From positions 14,229 through 78,228 of the forward strand of contig DCVK01000015.1 in the NCBI GenBank assembly GCA_002335385.1: 64,000 bases of DNA, in the 5' to 3' direction. Positions 45,178 to 53,226 of this stretch are shown here, one piece after another. Position 1 is the first letter of the stretch. Every line of letters starts with the position of its first letter. The translations under genes and the position numbers were made by a program. The notes beneath the pieces were generated by a model. The model was not told the DNA's origin. It searched no databases and saw nothing but the letters and a program-made list of their open reading frames with translations. Source of the DNA: Candidatus Aminicenantes bacterium UBA2190 (GTDB lineage: Bacteria > Acidobacteriota > Aminicenantia > UBA2199).

Positions 45178-47415
45178 CTACATCTGCCACGAATAACTGA
45201 CCTTCATGAAGACGGTCCGGTCGCTGCGGGTCAGGCGGTAGTCCTGGCTGCCCAGGGCGTTGTCGCTGTAGCCCAGGAACAGGACGGTGCGCGGGTTCAG
45301 CTTGTAGGAAAAGAGGAACTGGCTAAAGAAGTGCTTGAACTCCGGGTCGACGGGGAAGGAGTAGTTGGCGACGTTGTAGCGGTAGTCTACGTACTGGGCG
45401 ACGGCGCGCAGGAACATGCGCAGATTGAGGTGGTAGATGACCTTGCCCTGGGTGATGTTGGCCGTGTACAGCTCGGCGCCGTTCACCTTCATGCGTACGT
45501 AATTATGGTCGGCCTCGAAGGCCAGGCGCCGGCCGACGTTGAGCGTGATCGTCGGGTTGGCCTGTACCTGCCAGCCGGGGCGGACATTCTCGTAGTCGAT
45601 GCGGTCGCCCAGGTTGCCGTAGAAGGCCAGCCGCACGGCGGCGTGGGGCGACAGCCCCAGGAGAGCTTCGGCCGCCCACAGGGGGAAGGTCCGGCCCCGG
45701 TAGTCCTCGTGCATGCGGTAGCCGTAGAGATTGAAATAGCTCTGCATGGCGCCGCGGAAGACGAAGTTCAGGCTGTTCATCTCGAAGAGGAACCGCCCCT
45801 GATGGTCCTCGGAGCGCTCCCAGTTGCTGCCCAGCATGATCCGTGACCACCAGCCGCGGTCGCGGAGCCAGCCGTAACTAACGCCGCCCTCCAGCTCGCG
45901 GTAGTCGACCCTGGGCATGAAGCCCAGGTCGGCGCGAAACTCCGGTCCCACGTCGTCGTACTCAACCCAGTATTGCAGGTTGCGCCCCTGGTGCTCGAAC
46001 TGGGCGCCGAAGGCGCGGTCGCCCAGCGTGCCCAGCGGCTGACCGAAGTCGAGGGCGACCTCCCCGGGATAACGGGTCGAGGAGCCGAGGAACTGGAAGG
46101 TCACCTTGTCGCGGCGGCTGAAGCGCGCCGCGCCGTCGAAGCCGAAGACACGGTTGAAATAATCATCGCCGCTGCGGTTGGTGAACAGGGCGCCCAGCGT
46201 GTAGCGGCTGCCGAAGTCGCGCTTGGTGCGCAGCACCAGCGCCGACGAGAGCTGGTCGAGCGAGGCGGCGCCCGACCCCTGGCTGCCCGGGAAAATGAGG
46301 TTGGTCAGTTCGTCCTGGACGAAGTAGGCGCCGATGGTATTCCGTCCCTCCTTGCCCGACAGCTTCAGCCCCCAGCGCGGATCGCGCAGCGTGCGGGTGT
46401 AGATGGCCCGGAACGGCGAGGCGAAGAAGTCGGCCCCCTCGGTGAAGAAGGGGCGCTTCTCCTGGTAGTACAGGGCGAAGGGCTGGTTGACGTCCAGCTG
46501 GCGCGCATCGGCCTCCACCTGGGAGAAGTCAGGGTTGACCGTGGCGTTCAGCGTAAGGTTGGAGGTGACCCCCCACTTGGCGGTCAGGCCGGGATCGAGG
46601 TCCCTGGACACGCTCGCGAAATCGCCGCCGGGCATCTCCCCGCGGGCGTCGGTGCGGATGCCGGTCAGGGTAGGGACGAGCTCGATGCGCCGGCCGGGCT
46701 TGATGCCGGCGAAGCCGCGGATCTTCATGAACTGGCACTGGTAGCAGTTGTTGTCGCGGCCGATCGGCACCAGTCCCAGGCGATGACGCTGCGAACGCGG
46801 GTACCAGCGTGAGATGTCCAGCCCCCACACCTGGGCGCCGGCCGTGCGCTGGAACTGCAGCGAGGAGAAGGGGATGGCCATCTCGATGGTATAGCCCTTG
46901 TCGTGGATGCGACCGGCCGAGTCCCAGATGGCGTCCCACGACATGTCGCCGCCGACGGTCTCCATTCCGTCGCGCTGCACGCCCAGCGGGTTGCAGCCGA
47001 AGAAATAATTGCGTCGCTCGTCGTTGAAGGTGTCGAGGTTGATGTTGATCAGGTCGTCGGCGTCGAAGGAATCGCGCTCGGCGTAGCGGGCGCGGATCGC
47101 GCCCGGCTCGGGATCGAAGCATTCCAGGCCGAAGTAGATGGCGTCCTTGTCGTAGAAGACGCGCACCTCGGTGCGCAACGACGCGGGGATGTTCTCGCCC
47201 GGCTCGGTCTCGAACGGCAGGTCGAGCGGCAGCGACCGCTGCCAGGCCGGTTCGTCGAGGCGGCCGTCGACGGAGATCTTTTCCTCGATGCGCGGCAAAT
47301 CGACCGGCTGGGGCGGAGGAGGCTTGGGGGCCTCCTGGGCGCCCAGGCCGGGTTGCGCCGCCAGGAACAACGCTAGGCAGCCCAAAAATAGTTCAATTTT
47401 TTGAATTTTCCTCAT
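45178..47415 (-). CDS. DUF5916 outer-membrane barrel protein with CBM9-like domain
   Basis: 745 residues from ATG 47415 (GAGGAAG upstream; open to 47484). Signal peptide ending AAQPGLGAQ. Residues about 40-200 form a carbohydrate-binding family 9-like domain: RIEEKISVDGRLDEPAWQRS, FYDKDAIYFGLECFDPEP, ININLDTFNDERRNYFFGCN. The remaining 540 residues are a barrel typical of DUF5916, with landmarks NPDFSQVEADARQLDVNQ, YYQEKRPFFTEGADFF and a final FMKVSYSWQM. The family is common in Acidobacteriota and Bacteroidota; substrates are not established. It stands alone. Confidence 0.92.
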   Translation of the reverse strand: MRKIQKIELFLGCLALFLAAQPGLGAQEAPKPPPPQPVDLPRIEEKISVDGRLDEPAWQRSLPLDLPFETEPGENIPASLRTEVRVFYDKDAIYFGLECFDPEPGAIRARYAERDSFDADDLININLDTFNDERRNYFFGCNPLGVQRDGMETVGGDMSWDAIWDSAGRIHDKGYTIEMAIPFSSLQFQRTAGAQVWGLDISRWYPRSQRHRLGLVPIGRDNNCYQCQFMKIRGFAGIKPGRRIELVPTLTGIRTDARGEMPGGDFASVSRDLDPGLTAKWGVTSNLTLNATVNPDFSQVEADARQLDVNQPFALYYQEKRPFFTEGADFFASPFRAIYTRTLRDPRWGLKLSGKEGRNTIGAYFVQDELTNLIFPGSQGSGAASLDQLSSALVLRTKRDFGSRYTLGALFTNRSGDDYFNRVFGFDGAARFSRRDKVTFQFLGSSTRYPGEVALDFGQPLGTLGDRAFGAQFEHQGRNLQYWVEYDDVGPEFRADLGFMPRVDYRELEGGVSYGWLRDRGWWSRIMLGSNWERSEDHQGRFLFEMNSLNFVFRGAMQSYFNLYGYRMHEDYRGRTFPLWAAEALLGLSPHAAVRLAFYGNLGDRIDYENVRPGWQVQANPTITLNVGRRLAFEADHNYVRMKVNGAELYTANITQGKVIYHLNLRMFLRAVAQYVDYRYNVANYSFPVDPEFKHFFSQFLFSYKLNPRTVLFLGYSDNALGSQDYRLTRSDRTVFMKVSYSWQM

Positions 47416-47500
47416 GGTCTTCCTCGCCCCTGTCAATGCCATGATTATAAATACGCATTCCATCGCCCTTTCGGTTTTTTTCACGCTCTTCCTCTTGCTG

Positions 47501-47568
47501 CCATCTAGCGTCTAACTTCTGTCGTCTGTCCTCTGTCGTCTATCATCTGTCGTCTAACGTCTTTCTTC
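47501..47568. repeat. Degenerate TCTGTCGTC-type microsatellite tract
   Basis: Runs such as GTCGTCTGTCCTCTGTCGTC and TATCATCTGTCGTCTAACGT, imperfect 6-10-nt units, filling the spacer between the DUF5916 gene and the end of comEC. Confidence 0.6.
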
Positions 47569-47569
47569 T

Positions 47570-49915
47570 TTACTTGGATACCTCGATCCCCAGCCCCGCC
47601 AGCGTCGACGCGATCATGATCCCTCCTCTCCTTGCCGTCGCCAGCCAGCGGATTCCGCGCTGCTTCAGGCGCCCGAGGACCTCGCGATGGGGAAAGCCGT
47701 AGGAACTGTGGGCCGGGGCCGAGATCACCGCGACTCCGGGCTTGACCGCGTCGAGGAACGCCGCGGAAGAAGATGTGCGCGAGCCGTGGTGGGGAACTTT
47801 GAGGACGGTTGACGCGAGCCCCGGGCCGAATTCGTTGTCGAGCCCGGCTTCGACCCCCTTCTCGATATCGCCGCAGAGGAGGAAAGATGCGCCGCCGTCG
47901 GAAACGCGCAGGACCATGGAGTGATCGTTGTGGGCGCTGCCGCTGTCGATGAACCGGGGCGGGAACAGGCATATGATCGAACCATCACCGACCTGTTGGC
48001 TGAAACCGCGAGTTACCTTGCGGAGAAGTGTTTTCGCGGGCCGGGCGCCCAGCAACTGTTGAAAATAAGCATCATCGGCCGCGGTGGATGAGATCCATAG
48101 TTCTTCGGGCTTCAGGACGCCGATGATCTCGCTCATGCCTTCGGCATGGTCGGGATGGCAGTGGCTCACCGCCGCCCAGCGGACGCGGATGCGCTTCTGA
48201 ATAAGGAAGGGCAGGACCAGGCGCCGGCCGACCTGGAAGTCGGAGAAGCTGGAGCCGCCGCCGTCGACCAGCAGGGCGTCGCCGTTGGCAAAGGCGGCGA
48301 CGACGGCGTCGCCGTGGCCGACGTCCAGGAAGTATATTTCCAGGTTCCGCGGGCGGTAGCGCCGCGGCGGCAGGGAGATGAAGACGAAAATGGCGGCGAG
48401 CAGCAGCGCCGCCAGGGCCCGCCCGCGGGTCTTCAGCCGTTCCAGGGAGACGGCGTAAAAAAGCAGGCCGGCGGCGGCCAGCAGCCAGAGCGGCGGCGGC
48501 GGACGGAAAACGGTCAGGGAGAGATGATCGTAGATCCAGGCGCTGACCGCGAAAAACGCGTCCAGGGCGATCCCGGCCGGCAGCAGCGCCAGGGCGGCGG
48601 CCGTTGCCGGCAGCCAGGCCAGGAACAGGAGCAGCACGCCGCAGACGGTAACGACAGCCGCCAGCGGCGCCAGCAACAGGCCGCTAAAAAAACCGGAAAA
48701 GGCGTAGCGCTGAAAAAAATAGAGCGAGAGCGGCAGCGCCATCAGGGCGGCGGAAAAATTGGCCGAGACCAGCTCGGCGGCCCAGCGCGGCAGCGCACTC
48801 AGGCGCGGCAGGAAAATGCCGCGCCCGGCAAGGATGGCCGCGGTGAGGGCGAAGGTGAGGACGAAGCCGGGATCGAGGAACTGCGCCGGGTTGACGGCCA
48901 GCAGCAGCAGGCCGCAGAAGGAGATGATGTTGGACGGCTCCACGTCCATGAACCACACCCGGCCGGCGAACACCAGCAGCGCCATCAGCACCGCCCGCTC
49001 GGCCGAGACATCGAAGCCGGAAAGGGCCAGGAAGAGCAGCAGCAGCAGGGCGGTGATCCCGTAGCGCGTCCTGAGGGCGAGGCGCAGCCAGCGGCAGGCC
49101 AGGAGCGAGACCAGGGCCAGGATGGCGATGTTGCCGCCCGAGATGGCCAGCAGGTGGAAGACGCCGCTGCCGATGAGCACCTCCTGCTCGCCGTTCTCCA
49201 GCCGGCCGCGGTCGCCCAGCAGCGTGGCTTCCAGGAAGACCCCCGGCGGTTGCAGCGCGCCGTCCCGCAGGTAGCGGGCCTCGATGGCCCGGCGCACGCG
49301 GTCGCGCCAGGCGCCGATGAAGCGCCAGAATGGGTGCGCCGTCCTCACCACCCGCACCAGCTGGGCCGACTTGCTGAAGGCCGACAGCTGGATCCCCTTG
49401 TACAAGAGGTAGGTCTCGTAGGGATTGGCGAAGAAATTGCGGTTGGGACGGCGCGCCTCGACGCGGGCGTCGACCTCGATGCGGTCGCCGCGGTTCAGCT
49501 GGCGCAGGTCGCCGTTGCAGGCGACGCGGACGGTCATCCCGGCCCGGCCGCTGCCGGGCCGGGACCGGCCGATCGCGTGCGCGCGCAGCAGCAGCAGCGA
49601 GCGCCCGGCGCCGATCTCGGGAAAGGCCAGCAGCTCACCGCTCACGGTGACGTACTCGTCGGCCGGGAACGGCAGGTCCCGCCCTTCATGGAAGGCGTCG
49701 CGCCGGCGCAGGTAGGCGCCGGCCAGGAGCAGCGCCAGCGCCAGCGCGACGAGCGCGTGGGCGGAGCGGTATTTCCCCAGCGCGAAAACACCCAGGAACA
49801 GGGCGAAAACGGCCAGCGCCAGGATGGGGAAAGCGTACGGCGCCGGGGCCAGCCCGTGGACCAGGAAAAGGAGGGCCAGGCTGGAGAGGAAAACAGGGGT
49901 GAAAATATCGCGCAT
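47570..49915 (-). CDS. comEC: ComEC/Rec2-family DNA-uptake channel
   Basis: 781 residues from ATG 49915. The frame stays open for 720 more codons antisense to the next gene, which is chance. The N-terminal membrane helices and OB-like DUF4131 region (DEYVTVSGELLAFPEIGAGR, NRGDRIEVDARVEARRPN) precede the competence domain with GVFHLLAISGGNIAILALVS and many helices. The C-terminal metallo-beta-lactamase-like domain has IYFLDVGHGDAVVAAF, SHCHPDHAEG (about 584), AHNDHSMVLRV, LCGDIE and VPHHGSRTSSS. It conducts single-stranded DNA across the inner membrane in transformation. No other competence gene is in the window. Confidence 0.95.
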   Translation of the reverse strand: MRDIFTPVFLSSLALLFLVHGLAPAPYAFPILALAVFALFLGVFALGKYRSAHALVALALALLLAGAYLRRRDAFHEGRDLPFPADEYVTVSGELLAFPEIGAGRSLLLLRAHAIGRSRPGSGRAGMTVRVACNGDLRQLNRGDRIEVDARVEARRPNRNFFANPYETYLLYKGIQLSAFSKSAQLVRVVRTAHPFWRFIGAWRDRVRRAIEARYLRDGALQPPGVFLEATLLGDRGRLENGEQEVLIGSGVFHLLAISGGNIAILALVSLLACRWLRLALRTRYGITALLLLLFLALSGFDVSAERAVLMALLVFAGRVWFMDVEPSNIISFCGLLLLAVNPAQFLDPGFVLTFALTAAILAGRGIFLPRLSALPRWAAELVSANFSAALMALPLSLYFFQRYAFSGFFSGLLLAPLAAVVTVCGVLLLFLAWLPATAAALALLPAGIALDAFFAVSAWIYDHLSLTVFRPPPPLWLLAAAGLLFYAVSLERLKTRGRALAALLLAAIFVFISLPPRRYRPRNLEIYFLDVGHGDAVVAAFANGDALLVDGGGSSFSDFQVGRRLVLPFLIQKRIRVRWAAVSHCHPDHAEGMSEIIGVLKPEELWISSTAADDAYFQQLLGARPAKTLLRKVTRGFSQQVGDGSIICLFPPRFIDSGSAHNDHSMVLRVSDGGASFLLCGDIEKGVEAGLDNEFGPGLASTVLKVPHHGSRTSSSAAFLDAVKPGVAVISAPAHSSYGFPHREVLGRLKQRGIRWLATARRGGIMIASTLAGLGIEVSK

Positions 49916-49978
49916 GCCCGATACTACGCGCAGCGGGCACGAAAAAGCAACCGCCCGCCGGAAAAAGCGCGGCCGTGG

Positions 49979-50007
49979 TTGAAATCGTGACGAATTTGGT
50001 ATATTAT
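49979..50007 (+). promoter_or_regulatory. Promoter of the AP-superfamily operon
   Basis: TTGAAA, 17-bp spacer, TATTAT; predicted start near 50014, leader of about 31 nt with GAGGAA before the ATG at 50045. Confidence 0.65.
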
Positions 50008-50044
50008 TGATGATCCTGTCGATGATTGCGGCGAAAGAGGAAAA

Positions 50045-52006
50045 ATGAAACGCAGAGAATTCATTATAAGCGGCGGCACCCTGGCCGCCACTGCCCCGTT
50101 CATGAACTTCGGGGCGGGGAAACCGCTGGGGAAAAAACTGCTGGTGCTGGGCTTCGACGGCATGGACCCCGGCAAGGTCAACCAGCTGATGCGCCGCGGC
50201 GAGCTGCCCAACATGCAGCGCCTCGGCGAGCGCGGCGCCTTCACCATGATGCGCTCCACCATCCCCCCCCAGAGCCCGGTGGCCTGGGGCAGCTTCATCT
50301 CCGGCTCCGACCCCGGCACCTACGGCATCTATGACTTTCTGCACCGCGACCCCGAGACCTACCTGCCCATGTTCGCCCAGAGCGAGACGACGCCCTCGCG
50401 CATGCTGGTCAGCCTGGGCAACTACCGCATCCCTCTCAAGCCGGGCAAGGTGGTTCTCAAGCGCGAGGGGCCGGCGTTCTGGGACCATCTGCAGGAGCGC
50501 GGCATCCCGGCCACCATCTTCAAGGTGCCGACCAACTACCCGCCCTCGGACAGCCGCCAGCGCACGCTGGCCGGCATGGGCACCCCCGACATCCAGGGCA
50601 CCTACGGCATCTACTCGCTGTTCACCTCCGACGAGCGCGAATCGCAGAGCGAGCTGTCCGCGGCCAACGTCTACTATGCCTACATCGACGAGAACCACGT
50701 CATGGAGGGGCAGATCGACGGGCCGAAGAACGACCTGCTCAGGGAGAGCGAGCCGGTCGTCGTGCCCTTCAAGGTCTATGTCGACGACCGGCACAGGACG
50801 GCACGCATCGACGTCCAGGGCAAGGAGATCCTCATCGCCGAGAAGGAGTACTCCGACTGGGTGGAGATCGAGTTCTCGCTGATCTCCGGCCTGGCCGGCA
50901 TCACCGGCATGGTCAAGTTCTACCTGATGGAGATGGGCAAGCGCTTCCGCCTCTACGTCTCCCCCATCCACATCAGCCCGCGCCACCCCGCCGTGCCCAT
51001 CAGCACGCCGGCGGGTTACAGCCGGGAGCTGGCCGACAAGGTCGGCCTGTTCCACACCATCGGCCTGCCGGCCGACACCAAGGCCCTGAGCAACGGCACC
51101 TTCTCCATGGAGAACTACATCGTCCAGTCGCTGTCGGTCTTCGAGGAGAGCCGCCGGCTGTTCGACTACGAATTGCGGCGCTTCCTCGGCCAGAAGGAGG
51201 GGCTGCTGTTCTTCTACTTCTCCTCCCTGGACCAGGGGCAGCACATGTTCTGGGCCCTGAACGACAGGGAGCACCCCTTTTACCACCCGGAAGAGAGCCG
51301 GAAATTCGGCTTCATCACCGACGAGATGTACCGCAAGTTCGACCGCGTGCTGGGCAAGGCGCTGCAGGCCGTCGGCCCCGACGTGCCGGTGATGGTCATG
51401 TCCGACCACGGCTTCGCCCCCTTCCGCCGCGAGGTCAACATCAACAACTGGCTGGCGCGCGAGGGCTACCTGAAGCTGGGCTACAGCGATCCGGGCGCGT
51501 CGATATTCGACGCCGCCGACTGGGGCGCCTCCAAGGCCTACGCCCTGGGCCTGAACGGCTTCTACCTGAACCTGGCCGGCAGGGAAAGCCAGGGCATCGT
51601 GAGCGCCGGCGAGAAGCGGCGGCTGCTGGAGGAGATCAAGGGCAAGCTCGAGGCCCTGGTCGATCCCCAGGACGGCGCCCAGGTGGTCACCTGCGCCTAC
51701 ATTTCCGAGGACCATTTCTCGAAGGATTTCCTGCATCGCGCCCCGGACATCATCCTGGGCTTCAACCGCGGCTACCGCATCAGCGACGACTCGGCCCTGG
51801 GCACCATCAGCCGCGACCTGATCAGCGACAACATGGGCTGGTGGTCGGGCGACCACTGCGTCGACCCCCTGAAAGTGCCGGCCTCGTTCATCTCCAGCTT
51901 CAAGATCGCCAAGCCGGTGCCCGACATGCAGGATATGGCCCCCACCATATTGAAATATTTCGGCATCGACACGCCGTCGACCATGAAGGGAAAAGCGGTC
52001 ATCTAG
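50045..52006 (+). CDS. Alkaline phosphatase-superfamily (phosphodiesterase/NPP-like) protein
   Basis: 653 residues. The N-terminus MKRREFIISGGTLAATAPF has a twin arginine and a hydrophobic stretch, a likely Tat signal. Metal-site elements: LLVLGFDGMDPGKVNQLM, a nucleophile region STIPPQSPVAWGSFISG, FFYFSSLDQGQHMFW and VMVMSDHGFAPFRREVNI (Asp-His pair near 453). The C-terminus has WWSGDHCVDP and DMAPTILKYFGIDTPSTMKG. The layout matches type I phosphodiesterase/nucleotide pyrophosphatase proteins rather than classical PhoA. Translated with two downstream genes as a unit. Substrate unknown. Confidence 0.9.
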   Translation: MKRREFIISGGTLAATAPFMNFGAGKPLGKKLLVLGFDGMDPGKVNQLMRRGELPNMQRLGERGAFTMMRSTIPPQSPVAWGSFISGSDPGTYGIYDFLHRDPETYLPMFAQSETTPSRMLVSLGNYRIPLKPGKVVLKREGPAFWDHLQERGIPATIFKVPTNYPPSDSRQRTLAGMGTPDIQGTYGIYSLFTSDERESQSELSAANVYYAYIDENHVMEGQIDGPKNDLLRESEPVVVPFKVYVDDRHRTARIDVQGKEILIAEKEYSDWVEIEFSLISGLAGITGMVKFYLMEMGKRFRLYVSPIHISPRHPAVPISTPAGYSRELADKVGLFHTIGLPADTKALSNGTFSMENYIVQSLSVFEESRRLFDYELRRFLGQKEGLLFFYFSSLDQGQHMFWALNDREHPFYHPEESRKFGFITDEMYRKFDRVLGKALQAVGPDVPVMVMSDHGFAPFRREVNINNWLAREGYLKLGYSDPGASIFDAADWGASKAYALGLNGFYLNLAGRESQGIVSAGEKRRLLEEIKGKLEALVDPQDGAQVVTCAYISEDHFSKDFLHRAPDIILGFNRGYRISDDSALGTISRDLISDNMGWWSGDHCVDPLKVPASFISSFKIAKPVPDMQDMAPTILKYFGIDTPSTMKGKAVI

Positions 52007-52018
52007 GAGGAACATACC

Positions 52019-52207
52019 ATGGCAAGCAAAGTCAAGCTCAGCAAGGAAGCCGACCAGAAGGCCGAGGCCATCATCGCTTTCCACGGCTATTCGTCGCTGG
52101 AGGAACTGGTCGAGGACCTGATCGGCAAGGAGTACGAGAAGATCAAGAGCGGCGACGACAAAGAGGAGCTGGCCAACAAGCTCAGCGGCCTGGGCTACAT
52201 CTCCTAG
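52019..52207 (+). CDS. 62-residue conserved-looking small protein
   Basis: 62 residues, strong ribosome site GGAGG 8 nt upstream, and 1-nt spacing to the next gene, so it is surely translated. Charged and helical (KLSKEADQKAEAIIAFHGYS, LEELVEDLIGKEYEKIKSGD), ending SGLGYIS. No cysteine, signal or membrane segment. It could be a cytoplasmic partner of the membrane protein downstream. No family recognised. Confidence 0.8.
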   Translation: MASKVKLSKEADQKAEAIIAFHGYSSLEELVEDLIGKEYEKIKSGDDKEELANKLSGLGYIS

Positions 52208-52208
52208 G

Positions 52209-53030
52209 ATGATTCACAAGCTCAATTATCTCGCCACCCGGGCCTGCGACCTGCTGCTGGCGCCGCTGGCCGGCCTGCCCCCCTTCTGGGGCATCCTCTT
52301 TCTCAGCGTGCTGACCTCGCTGTTCGTCCTGGTGATCTACCGCTGGATCTCCAGCCCGGGCAAGGTCAGGGAGACCAAGAACCAGATCAAGGCCAACATC
52401 CTGGCCATCCGCCTATACCGCGATTTCTGGAAGGCGATCGTCAGCTCGTTCTTCAAGAGCCTCTACTACACCGGCAAGTACTTCGTGCTCAACCTGGCGC
52501 CGCTGCTGGCGGTGCTGCCGCTGCTCTTCCTGCTGTTCGTGCAGATGGACGTGCGCTACGGCATGCGCCCCTTCCGGCCCGGCGAGAGCATCGCGGTCAA
52601 GGCCCGCTTCGCCGGCGACATCGCCGGAATCGACGCCGCCGTCGGCGCCAGTCCCCATTATCGGGCGGTCATGAACCCGGTGTTCGTCGACGCGCTGCGC
52701 GAGGTCAACTGGAAGCTGCAGGCCGGCACCCCCGGCACCGCATCGATCGCCGTCACCGCCGGCGGCGTCACGGTGAACAAGAACCTGGTCATCGGCGGCA
52801 ACCTGACGGCGCTGTCCAACAGGAAGCTGGCCGCCTCCTCGCTGGAGCATTTCATCTACCCGGTGGAGAGGCTCCTCCAGGCGCCGGCGCCCATCCGCTC
52901 CGTCGCCATCCAGTACCCCGCGCGCAGCATCTCCTTCCTGGGCCTGCGCACCCATTGGCTGGTCTGGTACCTGCTGCTGACTTTCGCCATCGCCCTGGCG
53001 CTGAAGAACAGGTTTGGAGTCGAGTTCTAG
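52209..53030 (+). CDS. Membrane protein, possibly YidC/EMC3-like
   Basis: 273 residues. Membrane helices near 24-45 (WGILFLSVLTSLFVLVIYRW), 90-115 (YFVLNLAPLLAVLPLLFLLF) and at the C-terminus (WLVWYLLLTFAIALALKNRF). Between helices 1 and 2 lies a basic amphipathic stretch (SPGKVRETKNQIKANILAIR), a layout like that of DUF106/EMC3 members of the YidC superfamily. Residues about 115-240 form a beta-rich extracytoplasmic domain. Stop of the 62-residue gene and this start nearly touch. Its presence after the AP-superfamily enzyme suggests membrane targeting or assembly of that enzyme; this is inference. Confidence 0.7.
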   Translation: MIHKLNYLATRACDLLLAPLAGLPPFWGILFLSVLTSLFVLVIYRWISSPGKVRETKNQIKANILAIRLYRDFWKAIVSSFFKSLYYTGKYFVLNLAPLLAVLPLLFLLFVQMDVRYGMRPFRPGESIAVKARFAGDIAGIDAAVGASPHYRAVMNPVFVDALREVNWKLQAGTPGTASIAVTAGGVTVNKNLVIGGNLTALSNRKLAASSLEHFIYPVERLLQAPAPIRSVAIQYPARSISFLGLRTHWLVWYLLLTFAIALALKNRFGVEF

Positions 53031-53068
53031 AACCGGACACCAGCTGCACAAATCCTTTTTATGTGCTC

Positions 53069-53109
53069 GTTGAAGAGTTGAAGGGTTCAAGGGTCAAGAT
53101 CAAGAGCAC
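53069..53109. repeat. Degenerate GTTGAAGGGTTCAAGG tract
   Basis: GTTGAAGAGTTGAAGGGTTC then AAGGGTCAAGATCAAGAG, about 7-9-nt units. An imperfect inverted partner (CAACCCTTTTACCTTTCAAC, 53138-53157) lies downstream, so the two could pair. Confidence 0.45.
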
Positions 53110-53226
53110 AGTTCGCTGTCAGGGCTGTTGTCCCATCAACCCTTTTACCTTTCAACGGCCCTGCAGCCAGCCAAGATGCAACTATCCCACGCCATTTCCC
53201 GTAGAATCCCCTTAAGGAGCCCATCA

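Noticed and set aside
48146..49990. 614-codon open frame antisense to comEC
   Set aside because: Glu/Gln/Gly/Arg-rich noise opposite a clear ComEC protein.
49916..52084. Extension of the comEC frame to about 1504 codons
   Set aside because: The added part is antisense to the AP-superfamily gene and lacks any motif; ComEC starts naturally at 49915.
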